This document shows, piece after piece, positions 55,283 through 64,000 of a DNA stretch of 64,000 nt. The stretch is from NCBI RefSeq assembly GCF_031755915.1, contig NC_083390.1, forward strand, positions 12,369,001 through 12,433,000, in the 5' to 3' direction. Source of the DNA: Ziziphus jujuba. Its lineage: Eukaryota; Streptophyta; Magnoliopsida; Rosales; Rhamnaceae. Each line of letters opens with the position of its first letter. Position 1 is the first letter of the stretch. Made by a program: the position numbers and the translations under genes. Below the pieces are notes generated by a model. It did not search any database. It had not been told where the DNA came from and saw only the letters and a list, made by a program, of their open reading frames with translations.

Positions 55283-55804
55283 TTAAATTTTTCCACTCAA
55301 TGTGGGTTTTAGAGGACCTACCTTGGACAGTAAGCTCACATTTCCCCTCTTGAATGGATGGTGGAACCCTTGGTACCAACTAGCCTTCTCTTTGAGCCTT
55401 TCGACTTCCCTCCTTTGTTGCATTTGTAGTCGATCTCTAAAAACCTCCTTTGGGGTCAATGGCTCCAGCTTGACCTTCTTACCTTTAAATTTAAAAATAA
55501 TACAACTCTCTCGACCATAATGAGTAGCATCTTTATCAAATTTCCATGGTCTACCTAATAGAATATGTCTGACATGCATAGGCACAAAATCACACAAAAC
55601 AACATCCACATATTTATCTATGCTAATTTTTACCTTGGCTTGTTTATTCACTTTTATTTCACCACTATCATTAAGCCATTGTAATCTATATGGTTCTGGA
55701 TGTTTAATAGTTGTTAAGCCTAATTTATCAACCACAATGTTACTAATTATATTTGTACAACTCCCACTATCTTTAAACATGGTCTTCATCCTTGTATACA
55801 GCAA
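55283..55804 (-). pseudogene. Family B1 protease with deleted N-terminus
   Basis: DSGSCTNIISNIVVDKLGLT keeps the active site, and DKYVDVVLCDFVPMHVRHIL, LGRPWKFDKDATHYGRES and PLTPKEVFRDRLQMQQRRE follow. The usual QRENIFHTRCEIQGKICSMI before the active site is missing: MKTMFK is joined directly to DSGSC. 173 residues are open. Confidence 0.82.
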
Positions 55805-57119
55805 GTAATCTTTTAGAAACCAAGTTTAATTCAGCATTGGATGCATTCAAAGTTTCGGCCTCATCCTTTAAGTCCTTCTCTTACTCGGCTTCATCTTCAC
55901 TTTTCTTACTTTCCAATTCTAGCTTATCATTGCCTTTCAACACCATGATCCTTCTATTCGGGCATTAGCTAGTGATGTGTCCTTGTCCCTGGCACTTAAA
56001 ACAACTAATTTCTCTAGATCTCGAAGGTTTAGGATCAGATTTTACCTCATGTTTAGGTGCTTGGATAGATTCAGCTTTGGACACCCTTTTTGGCCGAATG
56101 GAGCTTTCTTCACCTAGTTTTTGTTTTTGTCTTGCTTCAAATGAGGGATTACTTCTCCAACCACTTGGATTTGATCTTCTGATGTTAGAAACTCCTCCAA
56201 ACTGTGAGCCTACACCCCTCCTCTTCAATTAATGCTCCAATTTAATAGCTACATGCAACATCTTCTCCAATTTCACATATTGTTGCAATTCTAGTTGGTT
56301 GGTTATCTCACGATTCAAACCACCAAGAAATCTTGCCATGGTTGCTTCTCTATCCTCATTCATGTTTAACCTCATCATGAGCATCTCCATCTCCTTGTAA
56401 TAATCCTCCATGGACCTATTTCCTTGAGATAGGGATTGAAGCCTTTGATGCAGCAACCTATGATAATGTGATGGTACGAACTGCTTCCTCATGGCTCCTT
56501 TCATTTGCTGCCATGTCGTGATCAAGTCATCACCAACTCTTCTTCGGGTATTTTGTTCATTGGTCCACAATTGGAGTGCATAATGGACAAATTCCATTCT
56601 TGCCAATTTCACCTTCTTAGCTTCTGAATAGTTCTGACAATCGAAAATCATCCCCATTCTCTCCTCCCATTCCAAATATGCTTCCGGATCACTTTTTCCC
56701 ATGAAAGGTGGAATGTTTACCTTGATATTCTCAAGATCATCATCTTCATTCCTTGCTAGTCTCCCACAGATTGGCCTTTCTTGAGGTTCAAACATTTCAT
56801 CAAACCCCTCCTCAGAGTCATCTCCATAGTTACTTCACCCGAATTCCTCTTCCCGTCGCCCTCAGCCTCCTCGACCTCGACCTCATCCTCCATGAGCATC
56901 TATCCTTATATTTGACACTCCTTGGGAGGTTTCTAACCTGTCCGTCCTTTAATTTAAATGGTCAAATTGAGTATTCATCTGCTGTAGTTGCTCTAAGACA
57001 ACCCTCATGTTCGTTTGCTCCCCACTACCCGAAGCTCGGGAACCGCCATGGAATCCTACGGACTCTTCTTCATTAATCCTTAAAGGTGGATCTCCTCTTC
57101 TCACCCTTGAATCTGCCAT
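55805..57119 (-). pseudogene. Family B1 gag with zinc knuckle
   Basis: Start ATG at 57119 (MADSRVRRGDPPLRINEEES), stop after FDHLN. Frame 56229-56795 (188 residues) holds GKSDPEAYLEWEERMGMIFD, KKVKLARMEFVHYALQLW and FVPSHYHRLLHQRLQSLSQG. Frame 55965-56228 holds the basic end and CFKCQGQGHITS, then TAG, then CPN. The acidic linker is at 55805-55940. Confidence 0.83.
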
Positions 57120-58271
57120 GTTAGTATAAATAATGCAAAATAAAATAAATTCTCACCAAAAGTCACTCCCTCACGTGTTTCGCTCAATCAAGGTGTCGAC
57201 ACTCATGTTTTCACACTAGTTTCGGCTTGTACCCTCTTTTAATCTCACACTCTTGCCTTTTTCTTCTCAATGAATTATCTCAAAGTTCTAATTAAAACAC
57301 CCACAAAATAGCAATTAAATCACAAGTATGTTTTAATTAAATTTATCAACAAAATAGTAGCTAAAAGTAGGCTATTATACCAAGAATTCAACAAAACCTA
57401 GTTTTCAGCTTTTCTTGGCAAAATAAAGCAAATTCAGGAGAAAATTTTGGAATTTTTAAGAACTAGATTAGATGGTAAGAGATTATGGATTCAAGAATAA
57501 ATTTTAGGAAAAATAATTTCAAACTCAAACAAGAATCAATTCGAACAAAATTAAACAATGGTGTTGGTTGTTCTTGTAATTCAAGTTTTGTATCAAGTCG
57601 TTTAACGAATTTTAATCCAATAATTTAAGCACCCAAAATTCCAAATATCTAGCAGTAAAAATAATTCTCTAAAAACTCAAATACCGAACAAATAATCAAC
57701 AAACCAGCAGCTCCAACAAATTTCCAGCAAACAAATCAAACTTCAACAAACCGAAATTTTTTTTTTATTTGGCTTTTTCTTCTTCCTTTTTTTTATTTTT
57801 TATTTACTCACTGATGATAAAACAACTACAGTAGCAAAGATCAACACTAAAAATTGCAATTCCACAACAAAAATCTACAAAACCCGTGGCCTCCGAAGAA
57901 AAAAACAAAAGTGCATTTTTATATATATATATATATATGTTGCCGCAAACCCTTCTCTTTTTTTTTTTTTTTTTTTGAATATATGAATGCAAATATTTAA
58001 GACTAAAACAGCAAAGAAAAATAAACAAAAACCAAAATTAATAAGAACAATGATGAAAAACAACCAACAAACTAGGAAACAAAAAATACGATAAAACTAG
58101 TAAATCCTAATTCAACTAGGGATGAATTTTTTTTTTTTTTTTTTTAGGGTGCAGAACATGTATGGGATGGATGAAACCTTAATCTAATGCTAAAATTGCA
58201 GAATAAAAGAAAAACAAACAAAGCAAATAAAGATAGATCAAACCTGAACAAAATTTGGCTCTAATACCAAA
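57120..58271 (-). other. Family B1 leader and primer site
   Basis: No gene. The primer site at 58257-58269 reads on minus TGGTATTAGAGCCA. A (TA)n run is at about 57919-57937 and T runs are at 57957-57976 and 58128-58146. Confidence 0.74.
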
Positions 58272-58981
58272 TAATACGAACCTAGGATGACCTGCTCTTA
58301 AACCACGTATTATATTAGCCCAGATCTAATTATGTTCAAGTTCTAATGGTCACCTTGAACCTTAACCAACATGTGATTAAAAATCTTGATATGTAATGAA
58401 AACGCCACAACAGGTGATGGAAGGCCTATTAATAAGTCAAACTAAAATATTCATTCACTAATGGTGTTTTAGGTGTTTAAAAGAACAAGGAGAATTCAAT
58501 CTCACAAATAATATTCTATATAAAATTCAAGTTTCATTCTTATTGAAAAATAAGCCTAAATAGGCTAAGATTACAAATCAAAAACCCTAAAAAAGTTAGT
58601 TCAAAATCGGACTCAAAATGTGGAGAAAAAGAAAGTAGTGAAAAGGAAAGTGCCTAATTTTTGCTGGTTTCTTAAACTAATTTGTATTAATTAATTTTTT
58701 CATTTTGAATTAGGAATTAATTAATTTACAATTGAAATACTAAATGCACCAAAACAGCTATCCGGGTCCGTATCGGCTTCCACCACTTGTATGCCCAAAA
58801 CAGATCTTGGATATTCGGGTATGGAGAAATGTTCTTGGGAACGAATTACCCCTGGACAAAAGCAACAAATTTGTCCCTAAACATCTTAACTTGAGCCCTA
58901 GTGATTCGTCTGGTCTTCATTCGTATCGAGTCAGCACCCCAGCGGGTTGTCGGTTGTACGGGCTCGGGCGGACTCAAATCA
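58272..58981 (-). repeat. Shortened family B1 LTR shared by two tandem elements
   Basis: On minus TGATTTGAGTCCGCCCG (edge 58981) to GGTTCGTATTA (58272). About 400 bp are deleted at about 58743. Primer site and leader lie on the left, polypurine tract and integrase end on the right. Confidence 0.82.
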
Positions 58982-59303
58982 TTCCCCTCCTCTTGAAAAG
59001 GATTTGTCCTCAAATCTAGTTCATCACCTGCAGCAAAAGGAAACAAATCAGCATCTTTGCATGTAGCACTCATATTATACTCACTCGGGAAATCAAGTGT
59101 GTAGGTGTTTTCATTGATCCTTTCCAAAACTTGAAAAGATCCATCTCCTCACAAGATAAGCTTGGACTTTCTTTGTTCGGGAAACCTCTCCTTCCTTGGT
59201 TGAAACCAAAACCAATCTTCTGGATCAAACACTATCACAACAAATACTAGAAATACAAGTTCATCACACTTTTTTATTTTAGCAAATAATCTTTCCCAAA
59301 TTT
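58982..59303 (-). pseudogene. Family B1 RT/integrase fusion and integrase end
   Basis: On minus: RLFAKIKKCDELVFLVFVV, IVFDPEDWFWFQPRKERF, then a stop, and frame 58846-59127: ERINENTYTLDFPSEYNMSA to [12 protein letters not shown], crossing into the LTR to RRITRAQVKMFRDKFVAF. The element is cut at about 59303 by a plus-strand integrase piece. Confidence 0.8.
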
Positions 59304-59733
59304 GTTGGAGTTGTTGGTTAATCCTTTAACTCCATTGGGCTTAACACTTACCTTTGAGTGAACGTACTAATTTAGATGGGAAAAAGAAAGCTGATTTTGT
59401 TAGGCAACTACATGAGAAGACCAAAGCTAATATTGAGATGAGAACCAAACAATACATGAAGCAAGTAAACAAAGGGCACCAACAAGTTGTTTTTTAGCCC
59501 AGAGATTGGGTTTGGTTGCATTTGAGAAAGGAAAGATGTTCGGCACAACGAAAGTCTAACCTCATGCCACGTGGAGATGGTCCCTTCCAAGTATTGGAGA
59601 GACTTAATGACAATGCCTACAAATTGGATCTTACAGGTGAGTATAATGTAAATGCTACCTTTAATGTGGCTGATTTATCTCCTTTTTATGCAGTTGATGA
59701 TTTGAGGACAAATCCTTTTTAAGAGGAGGGGAA
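59304..59733 (+). pseudogene. Integrase C-terminal half, undeleted form, plus
   Basis: NPLTPLGL, then LDGKKKADFVRQLHEKTKAN, IEMRTKQYMKQVNKGHQQVV and F, stop, [18 protein letters not shown]. The open part 59516-59722 reads [37 protein letters not shown] and LRTNPF, then a stop. It shows the normal sequence upstream of VVF-P-DW, which the fusion copies have replaced with RT. Confidence 0.83.
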
Positions 59734-59933
59734 TATGAGGACATGACTAAGAGCACTTCAAGATGGAGTTGAGATCCACTTCAAATCTTTACAAGACCAA
59801 CAACCAGAGCACGAGCAAAGAGATTTAAAGAGGCACTAAATGGTTTAATCCAGGAGGTGTTTACAACCCATGGAAGCAAGTTCAGTACTGAAAATGAACT
59901 AAAATTGGTCCATATGATTAGGATGGTGGATGC
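59734..59933 (+). repeat. Family A LTR 5' fragment
   Basis: Follows the tract AAGAGGAGGGGAA. The start TGATGAGG has become TATGAGG. Tail-coding region with [19 protein letters not shown] in broken frame. It stops at GGTGGATGCC, where family C pieces begin. Confidence 0.78.
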
Positions 59934-60141
59934 CTTGGGGTATGACAACCCTATTTTTCCATATGATTGGGATGGTGGATGCCTTGCATGATTGGTTCAA
60001 ATATTACCAAAACCTAATTATCTTTGGTACTTAATTCTTAATCCCTTGGGGTATGACAACCTTATTTCTCCATTTTATTACTTGAAAATGATTCATGCAC
60101 TTGCAAGTTGATTTTACACATCAAGTTTTTGGCGTCATTGC
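59934..60141 (+). repeat. Family C LTR 3' end with tRNA-Asp-like primer site and filler
   Basis: A C piece (TTGGGGTATGACAACCC, 59934-59960) is followed by a repeat of the A LTR piece (ATATGATTGGGATGGTGGAT, 59961-59983), then C again to GATTTTACACATCA at 60123. AGTTTT and TGGCGTCATTGC (60130-60141) follow, close to the plant tRNA-Asp site TGGCGCCGTTGCC. This is the only place where internal sequence follows a C LTR, and it identifies the primer type. Confidence 0.78.
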
Positions 60142-60170
60142 ATAAGATGTGCTATGGAACTTCAGGTATT

Positions 60171-60310
60171 ATTTTGCGCTCTTAAGATTGAATCACTCCT
60201 TAGATGAAGCTAACCAGATTGTCCTTTAATTTCCTAGCTTGTGCTTTAGTGATTGGTCCCGTCTTCATTTGTATAGGTCCAACACCCTACCGGGTAGTTG
60301 GTTGTACAAA
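60171..60310 (-). repeat. Family B2 LTR fragment, minus
   Basis: Reverse of a B2 LTR start region; it matches the fragment at 17870-18010 well (TGAAGACGGGACCAATCACT). The tail-coding frame is broken. The 30 bases before it are unassigned. Confidence 0.7.
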
Positions 60311-60539
60311 CTTTGAGATAACACTTGAATGGAAAAAGGCAATAGAGTGTGAGCTAATATGGTTGACATGCCAAAACTAGTGTGAAACATGAGTGAACGA
60401 CACCTTGTTTGAGTGAAACGTGTGAGGGAGTGAACTTGGTGAGATTTTCTTGCATTATTTCACTAACATGATAGATTCAAGAATAAGAAGAGGAGATGAC
60501 TCAATAAGGGAACTTGGAGAAGATTTTGTGGGGTTCAAT
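60311..60539 (+). pseudogene. Family B leader end and gag N-terminus
   Basis: Leader end with GTGAGGGAGTG, then ATG at 60478: MIDSRIRRGDDSIRELGEDF then VGF, corresponding to MADSRVRRGD of other B gags but diverged after residue 10. It is cut at 60539 by a minus LTR. It may represent a further B subtype. Confidence 0.7.
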
Positions 60540-61439
60540 TGATACGAACCTAGGTCGACTTATTCCAAAACCTGTATTATGAAAGCCCTGATTGAAAATT
60601 AAGTTCAGATTTTTAATGGTCGCCTTAATCCCTAATCTACTTGTGATTAGAAACCCTAGTATATGATGAAGATACCACAATAGGTGATAGATGTCCTATT
60701 GATAAGTCAAACTAAAACATTTGATTTCTATTAAGTGTTTTAGGTGTTCAAAGAGTACAAAGAGAATTATTTCTCACAAATAAATTTCTAAATAATATCT
60801 AAGCTGATTTCTCATTGAAAACAAGCCCTTTAATAATAAGATTTGAAAACAAGTGTTGGCCGAATTTCACATACTTTCCTAAATCTATTTATATTAATTA
60901 ATTCCCTTATTTTGAATTAGGAATTAATTAATTTACAATTGAGATAATAAAATAATAATTTTGCTATGTTAATTTATCTAGCAATTAATAAAATAAAAGT
61001 AAAAATAAAAGATAATTTCCTAAAACAAAAAGTCAAATTCAAATTAGGAAACTAGTTGACTAGTTTGACAACTAAACTAACTTTGACCAATTTCCAGTGT
61101 TTAAAGGCTCCAAATCAGCTCCCATATGGCACGTAGGATGCCAAAGAGGATTAATTATGATTCCCATACGTTGCTCTTGATTGGAATGAGCAGAAAATGC
61201 CAAATCAACAAAATACAGCAAAGCCTGTGCCAATGTGATACATTTTTCAGCCAAATACAAGTGTTGTGCGCACAAGCTGAATTTAGATGCTTTTGCTTCT
61301 GTGTTGACATGATTCCATGGCTACTTGATGATATCAATTGAATTCATAAAGTTATGATTCCATTCCTTGCGGCCTAGAATCCAAAAATGAACTAAAACAG
61401 CTATTCGGGTCCATATCGACCTCCACGACCTGGATGCTT
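60540..61439 (-). repeat. Family B LTR, minus, U3 truncated
   Basis: On minus it ends GGTTCGTATCA at 60540. It diverges from B1 and B2 in the middle. It is cut at 61439 by the A LTR that follows, and no tail-coding start is left. The short frames in it are not supported as genes. Confidence 0.78.
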
Positions 61440-62410
61440 TGATACGAACCTAGAGCGACTTGTATCTAAACTCGTAACAAAGATTGAATTAGGACCGTTT
61501 AATTACAAGTTATAAATGGAAGACCTCGACCCGTTACCTATATTTGAGGTAAGAATCTTGGTATAGTGAAAACGCCACAATAGGATGCGGAATATCCTAT
61601 TGATAAATCGAATTTGAACTCCACAAACAAAGCTTGAAAAGGTTCGATATAGTTCTTAGAGAACCAAGAAATGGACTCTCACTTTGAATCAAAATTGTAA
61701 ACTCTTCCCTTTATTCATGACTTATGTGCCTTTAAATAGGCAAAATAAATTACAAGCTTTTCTAAATTTTCTAAAAGTAAAGGTGGAATAATAATGGACG
61801 AAAATTAGGTTTAGGAAACCTAATTTTGATAGGTTTAGGAAACCTAATTTTTATAGGCTTAGGAAACCTAATTTTTATAGGCTTAGGAAACCTAATTTGG
61901 TTAGGTTTAGGAAACCTAATGTGGTTATGTTTAGGAAACCTAATTTAGCTCGTAGTTTCCTAATTTGAATGGCCTTTAATTCTTTGACCAATTCAACTCT
62001 AGTAAAATTAGAAAAGTAATTTAAAAACCTAATAAAAACTAAATTAGGAAAGTAAATAGGCAACATGCCAAAATCCAATCAAAACATAAATAAAAATTAA
62101 TATTTTCCTAATTATAAAAATTGGCCAAGCTTAGTTGGATGCCATGTCACCATATGATACCACATCACCATGTTGTAGAAGTCCATGCGTTAAACTCTCT
62201 TTCACGTTGGCATCCACTATCCCAATCATATGGACCAATTTTAGTTCATTTTCACTAATGAACTTGCTTCCTTAGGTTGAAAACACCTCTTGGATTAAGC
62301 CATTTAATGCCTCTTTCAAAGTCTTTGCTTGTGCTCGGGTTATGGGTCCTGTAGACATGTGATGTGGATTTGGGCTCCATCTTGAAGGGCTCTTGGTCAT
62401 GTCCTTATCA
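61440..62410 (-). repeat. Family A 3' LTR
   Basis: On minus TGATAAGGACATGACC (edge 62410) to GGTTCGTATCA (61440). Minisatellite of about six units at 61805-61945, TATA box near 61730-61742. The polypurine tract is at 62411-62424. Confidence 0.88.
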
Positions 62411-63201
62411 TTCCCCTCCTCTTGAAAAGGATTTGTCGTCAAATCGTCACCTGCACAAAAAGGAGATAAATCAGCGACATTAAAAGTTGCACTTACATTA
62501 TACTCACCTGGGAGATCTGATTTGTAAGTGTTGTCATTAATCTGTGCTAGAACTTGAAAAGGTCCATCTCCACGTGACATAAACTTCGAATTTTGTAGCT
62601 CCGGAAACCTGTCCTTTCTTAAGTGCAACCAAACCCAATCTCCTGGGTCAAACACTATCACAACAAGTCCTAGACATACAAGCTCATTTCGACAAAAATT
62701 CCATTTTTCAATATTTGCAAATAATCTTTCTTTCATAAGCACATCTAAAACTAATCTAAGATTCCCTACATGCTCTTCTAAACTCCTACTATATACAAGG
62801 ATATCATCAAAGTACACAACCACAAATTTTCCAATGTAAGCACACAAAACATGATTCATAAGTCTCATTGAAGTACTAGGGGCATTAGTTAACCCAAATG
62901 GCATAACCAACCACTCATACAAACCATGCTTTATTTTAAATGCTGTTTTTCTTTCATCACCTTCCTTCATGCAAATTTGATGATAATCACTCTTAAGATC
63001 AATTTTTGAAAACATGCATGCACCATACAATTCATCAAGCATATCATTTAACGTAAGAATAGGGTGATGATATTTGATAGCTATACTATTAATAGCCCTA
63101 CAATCTACACACATTCTCCATGTTCCATTTTTCTTAACGACTAAAAATACAGGTACAGCACATGGACTCATGCTCTCTCTAACATACCATTTTTCAAGCA
63201 A
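62272..63201 (-). CDS. RT fused to integrase end and LTR-encoded tail, family A
   Basis: 309 residues, the most complete non-autonomous pol in the window. RT spans residues 1-180 with [28 protein letters not shown] and catalytic YFDDILVYS. The fusion [21 protein letters not shown] comes next, then the integrase end to PFQEEGN. The frame crosses the polypurine tract and LTR edge and goes on with TGPITRAQAKTLKEALNGL and IQEVFST. RNase H and the DDE core are missing, so the product cannot integrate by itself. The Gly of KSGYHQ is Asp here. Confidence 0.86.
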   Translation of the reverse strand: MLEKWYVRESMSPCAVPVFLVVKKNGTWRMCVDCRAINSIAIKYHHPILTLNDMLDELYGACMFSKIDLKSDYHQICMKEGDERKTAFKIKHGLYEWLVMPFGLTNAPSTSMRLMNHVLCAYIGKFVVVYFDDILVYSRSLEEHVGNLRLVLDVLMKERLFANIEKWNFCRNELVCLGLVVIVFDPGDWVWLHLRKDRFPELQNSKFMSRGDGPFQVLAQINDNTYKSDLPGEYNVSATFNVADLSPFCAGDDLTTNPFQEEGNDKDMTKSPSRWSPNPHHMSTGPITRAQAKTLKEALNGLIQEVFST

Positions 63202-63206
63202 TTCAC

Positions 63207-63640
63207 TTACCTGCCTTTGAAGTTCCTTTGTCTCCTCTGGATTATTCCTAGAAGCTGGCCAGTTTGGAATTGTTGATGCCGGAACAAAATCAATTTGATG
63301 TTCGATCCCTCTAATCGGTGGTAACCCACTTGGAATGTCCTCAAGAAAGACATCATCGAACTGCTACAAAAGAGAAACAATAGAACTAGGCAAAACAGAT
63401 TCATCAGGGTTAAATGATTCATATATGCTTCTTTGTATATTATTACAATCATAGGCTTTCTACAACAAAAAAGCTTCTTCATCTCACTCTGTTTTGCATA
63501 AAAATTCTCTTTTTTCCTTCCACTCTTTTTCTTTTCTTTTTCACTCACACTCTCATCCTCACCACTCTTTTTCTTCTCTTGGTGGTTGGATATAGTTTGA
63601 TTGTGTTGTTGTTCAGCTTCTGAGGACGCCTTTGTAAAGC
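63207..63640 (-). pseudogene. Family A spacer and RT N-terminus
   Basis: Frame 63207-63548: MSEKEKKKSGRKKENFYAKQ, RKPMIVIIYKEAYMNHLT, then out of phase at the RT entry (a small deletion in NPDES and a stop at QQFDD). The correct RT frame restarts at 63201. Confidence 0.8.
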
Positions 63641-63647
63641 CAATTGA

Positions 63648-64000
63648 TCATAAAAAACCTTTTTTAGAAGTCATCGGCATAAGCACCACTCGTTTACCCT
63701 TGAAATTGAGGACAACCTTATTAGTTCGACCATGACGATTAGTATCTCTATCAAATTGCCACAGATGTCCTAAAAGCAAATGACCAACTTGCGTTGGTAC
63801 CACATCACAAATAACCTCATCTTCATAATCACCAATAGAGAATGTAATCTTCACTTGCCTATTCACCTTCAACTCTCCACAATCATTAAGCCATTATAGC
63901 TTATATGGTTTCTAATGCTTCATAGTGGGTAAACCTAGCTTTTCAACCATAGTAAGACTAGCAACATTAGTACAACTTCCTCCATCAATAATCATACTAC
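63648..64000 (-). pseudogene. Family A protease, cut by window edge
   Basis: On minus: MIIDGGSCTNVASL-like active site at 63935-64000 (D-G-G, as in the copy at 2044), VEKLGLPTMKH, then after a stop in the LQWLND region 63648-63872: VNRQVKITFSIGDYEDEVIC, VPTQVGHLLLGHLWQFDRDT. The N-terminus lies outside the window. Confidence 0.8.

Larger units (their letters stand above)
53607..58981 (-). mobile_element. Family B1 element, minus, with both LTRs
   Basis: 3' LTR 53607-54704, internal region 54705-58271, 5' LTR 58272-58981. It contains gag, a damaged protease, spacer, the RT/integrase fusion and the integrase end. RT core, RNase H and integrase core are absent. The left LTR has lost its last roughly 24 bases; the right LTR is shortened inside. 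Confidence 0.85.
61440..64000 (-). mobile_element. Family A element, minus, right edge of window
   Basis: 3' LTR 61440-62410, then integrase end, RT, spacer and protease up to the window end. It has the RT/integrase fusion and lacks RNase H and the integrase core. Its RT keeps YFDDILVYS. It is inserted into the B LTR at 60540-61439. The other side is outside the window. Confidence 0.87.

Noticed and set aside
1..64000. CRISPR array, prokaryotic genes or an integrated virus
   Set aside because: Direct repeats are LTRs or minisatellites without spacer structure. All pol and gag pieces fit plant Ty3/gypsy elements, and no envelope or movement protein was seen.

Overview
The window is a stretch of plant nuclear DNA (most likely a eudicot) made almost entirely of Ty3/gypsy LTR retrotransposons and their remains. 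I found no host gene, tRNA, rRNA or CRISPR. The evidence is nested insertions with 5-bp target duplications, TG...CA LTRs ending in TATCA, tRNA-type primer sites, and repeated gag, protease, reverse transcriptase (RT), RNase H and integrase (INT) segments, nearly all broken. The density of old nested elements and solo LTRs suggests gene-poor heterochromatin. I cannot tell from sequence alone whether it is pericentromeric.

Five LTR families can be separated. Family A (LTR starts TGATGAGGACATGACC) and family B (subtypes B1, start TGATGTGATTCC, and B2, start TGATGAGAATC) are chromovirus elements. Their RT ([29 protein letters not shown]), a primer site resembling initiator-Met tRNA (TGGTATCAGAGCC), and a pol frame that runs through the polypurine tract into the 3' LTR all fit the CRM clade. 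Family C is a 1.6-1.7 kb LTR; one fragment (60123-60141) is followed by a tRNA-Asp-like primer site, as in Athila/Tat elements. Family D is an Athila/Tat-like RT-RNase H remnant (FMDDFSVFG). Family E is a further LTR with the same LTR-encoded tail as A and B.

Layout: 1-6947 A element, minus, with a nested C solo LTR; 6948-9469 D remnant with a nested B solo LTR; 9470-16580 A element, plus, carrying a hAT-like DNA element, an inserted R-U5 piece and a nested A solo LTR; 16581-17105 C fragment; 17106-17845 unassigned AT-rich DNA; 17846-19835 B LTR pieces; 19836-24886 B element, minus, with the only integrase core and a doubly nested A/C solo LTR; 24887-30376 B element, minus; 30377-35556 B element, plus, with a nested C solo LTR; 35557-36462 E LTR; 36463-38906 B and C pieces; 38907-43882 B and A pieces; 43883-49675 B2 elements, minus; 49676-53606 a B/A mosaic, plus; 53607-59303 B elements, minus; 59304-61439 scrambled pieces; 61440-64000 A element, minus, leaving the window.

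How the parts relate: most A and B copies carry the same internal deletion, which fuses the end of RT to the integrase C-terminus and removes RNase H and the integrase core. This marks a non-autonomous lineage that must have been copied by proteins supplied in trans. Only 15796-16337 (RNase H), 21158-21993 (integrase core) and 59304-59733 (integrase C-terminal half) preserve pieces of the autonomous form. The most notable observations are this shared fusion, the LTR-encoded C-terminal module found in three families, R-U5 fragments whose break lies at the predicted transcription start, LTRs shared by two tandem elements, and the A/B mosaic element.
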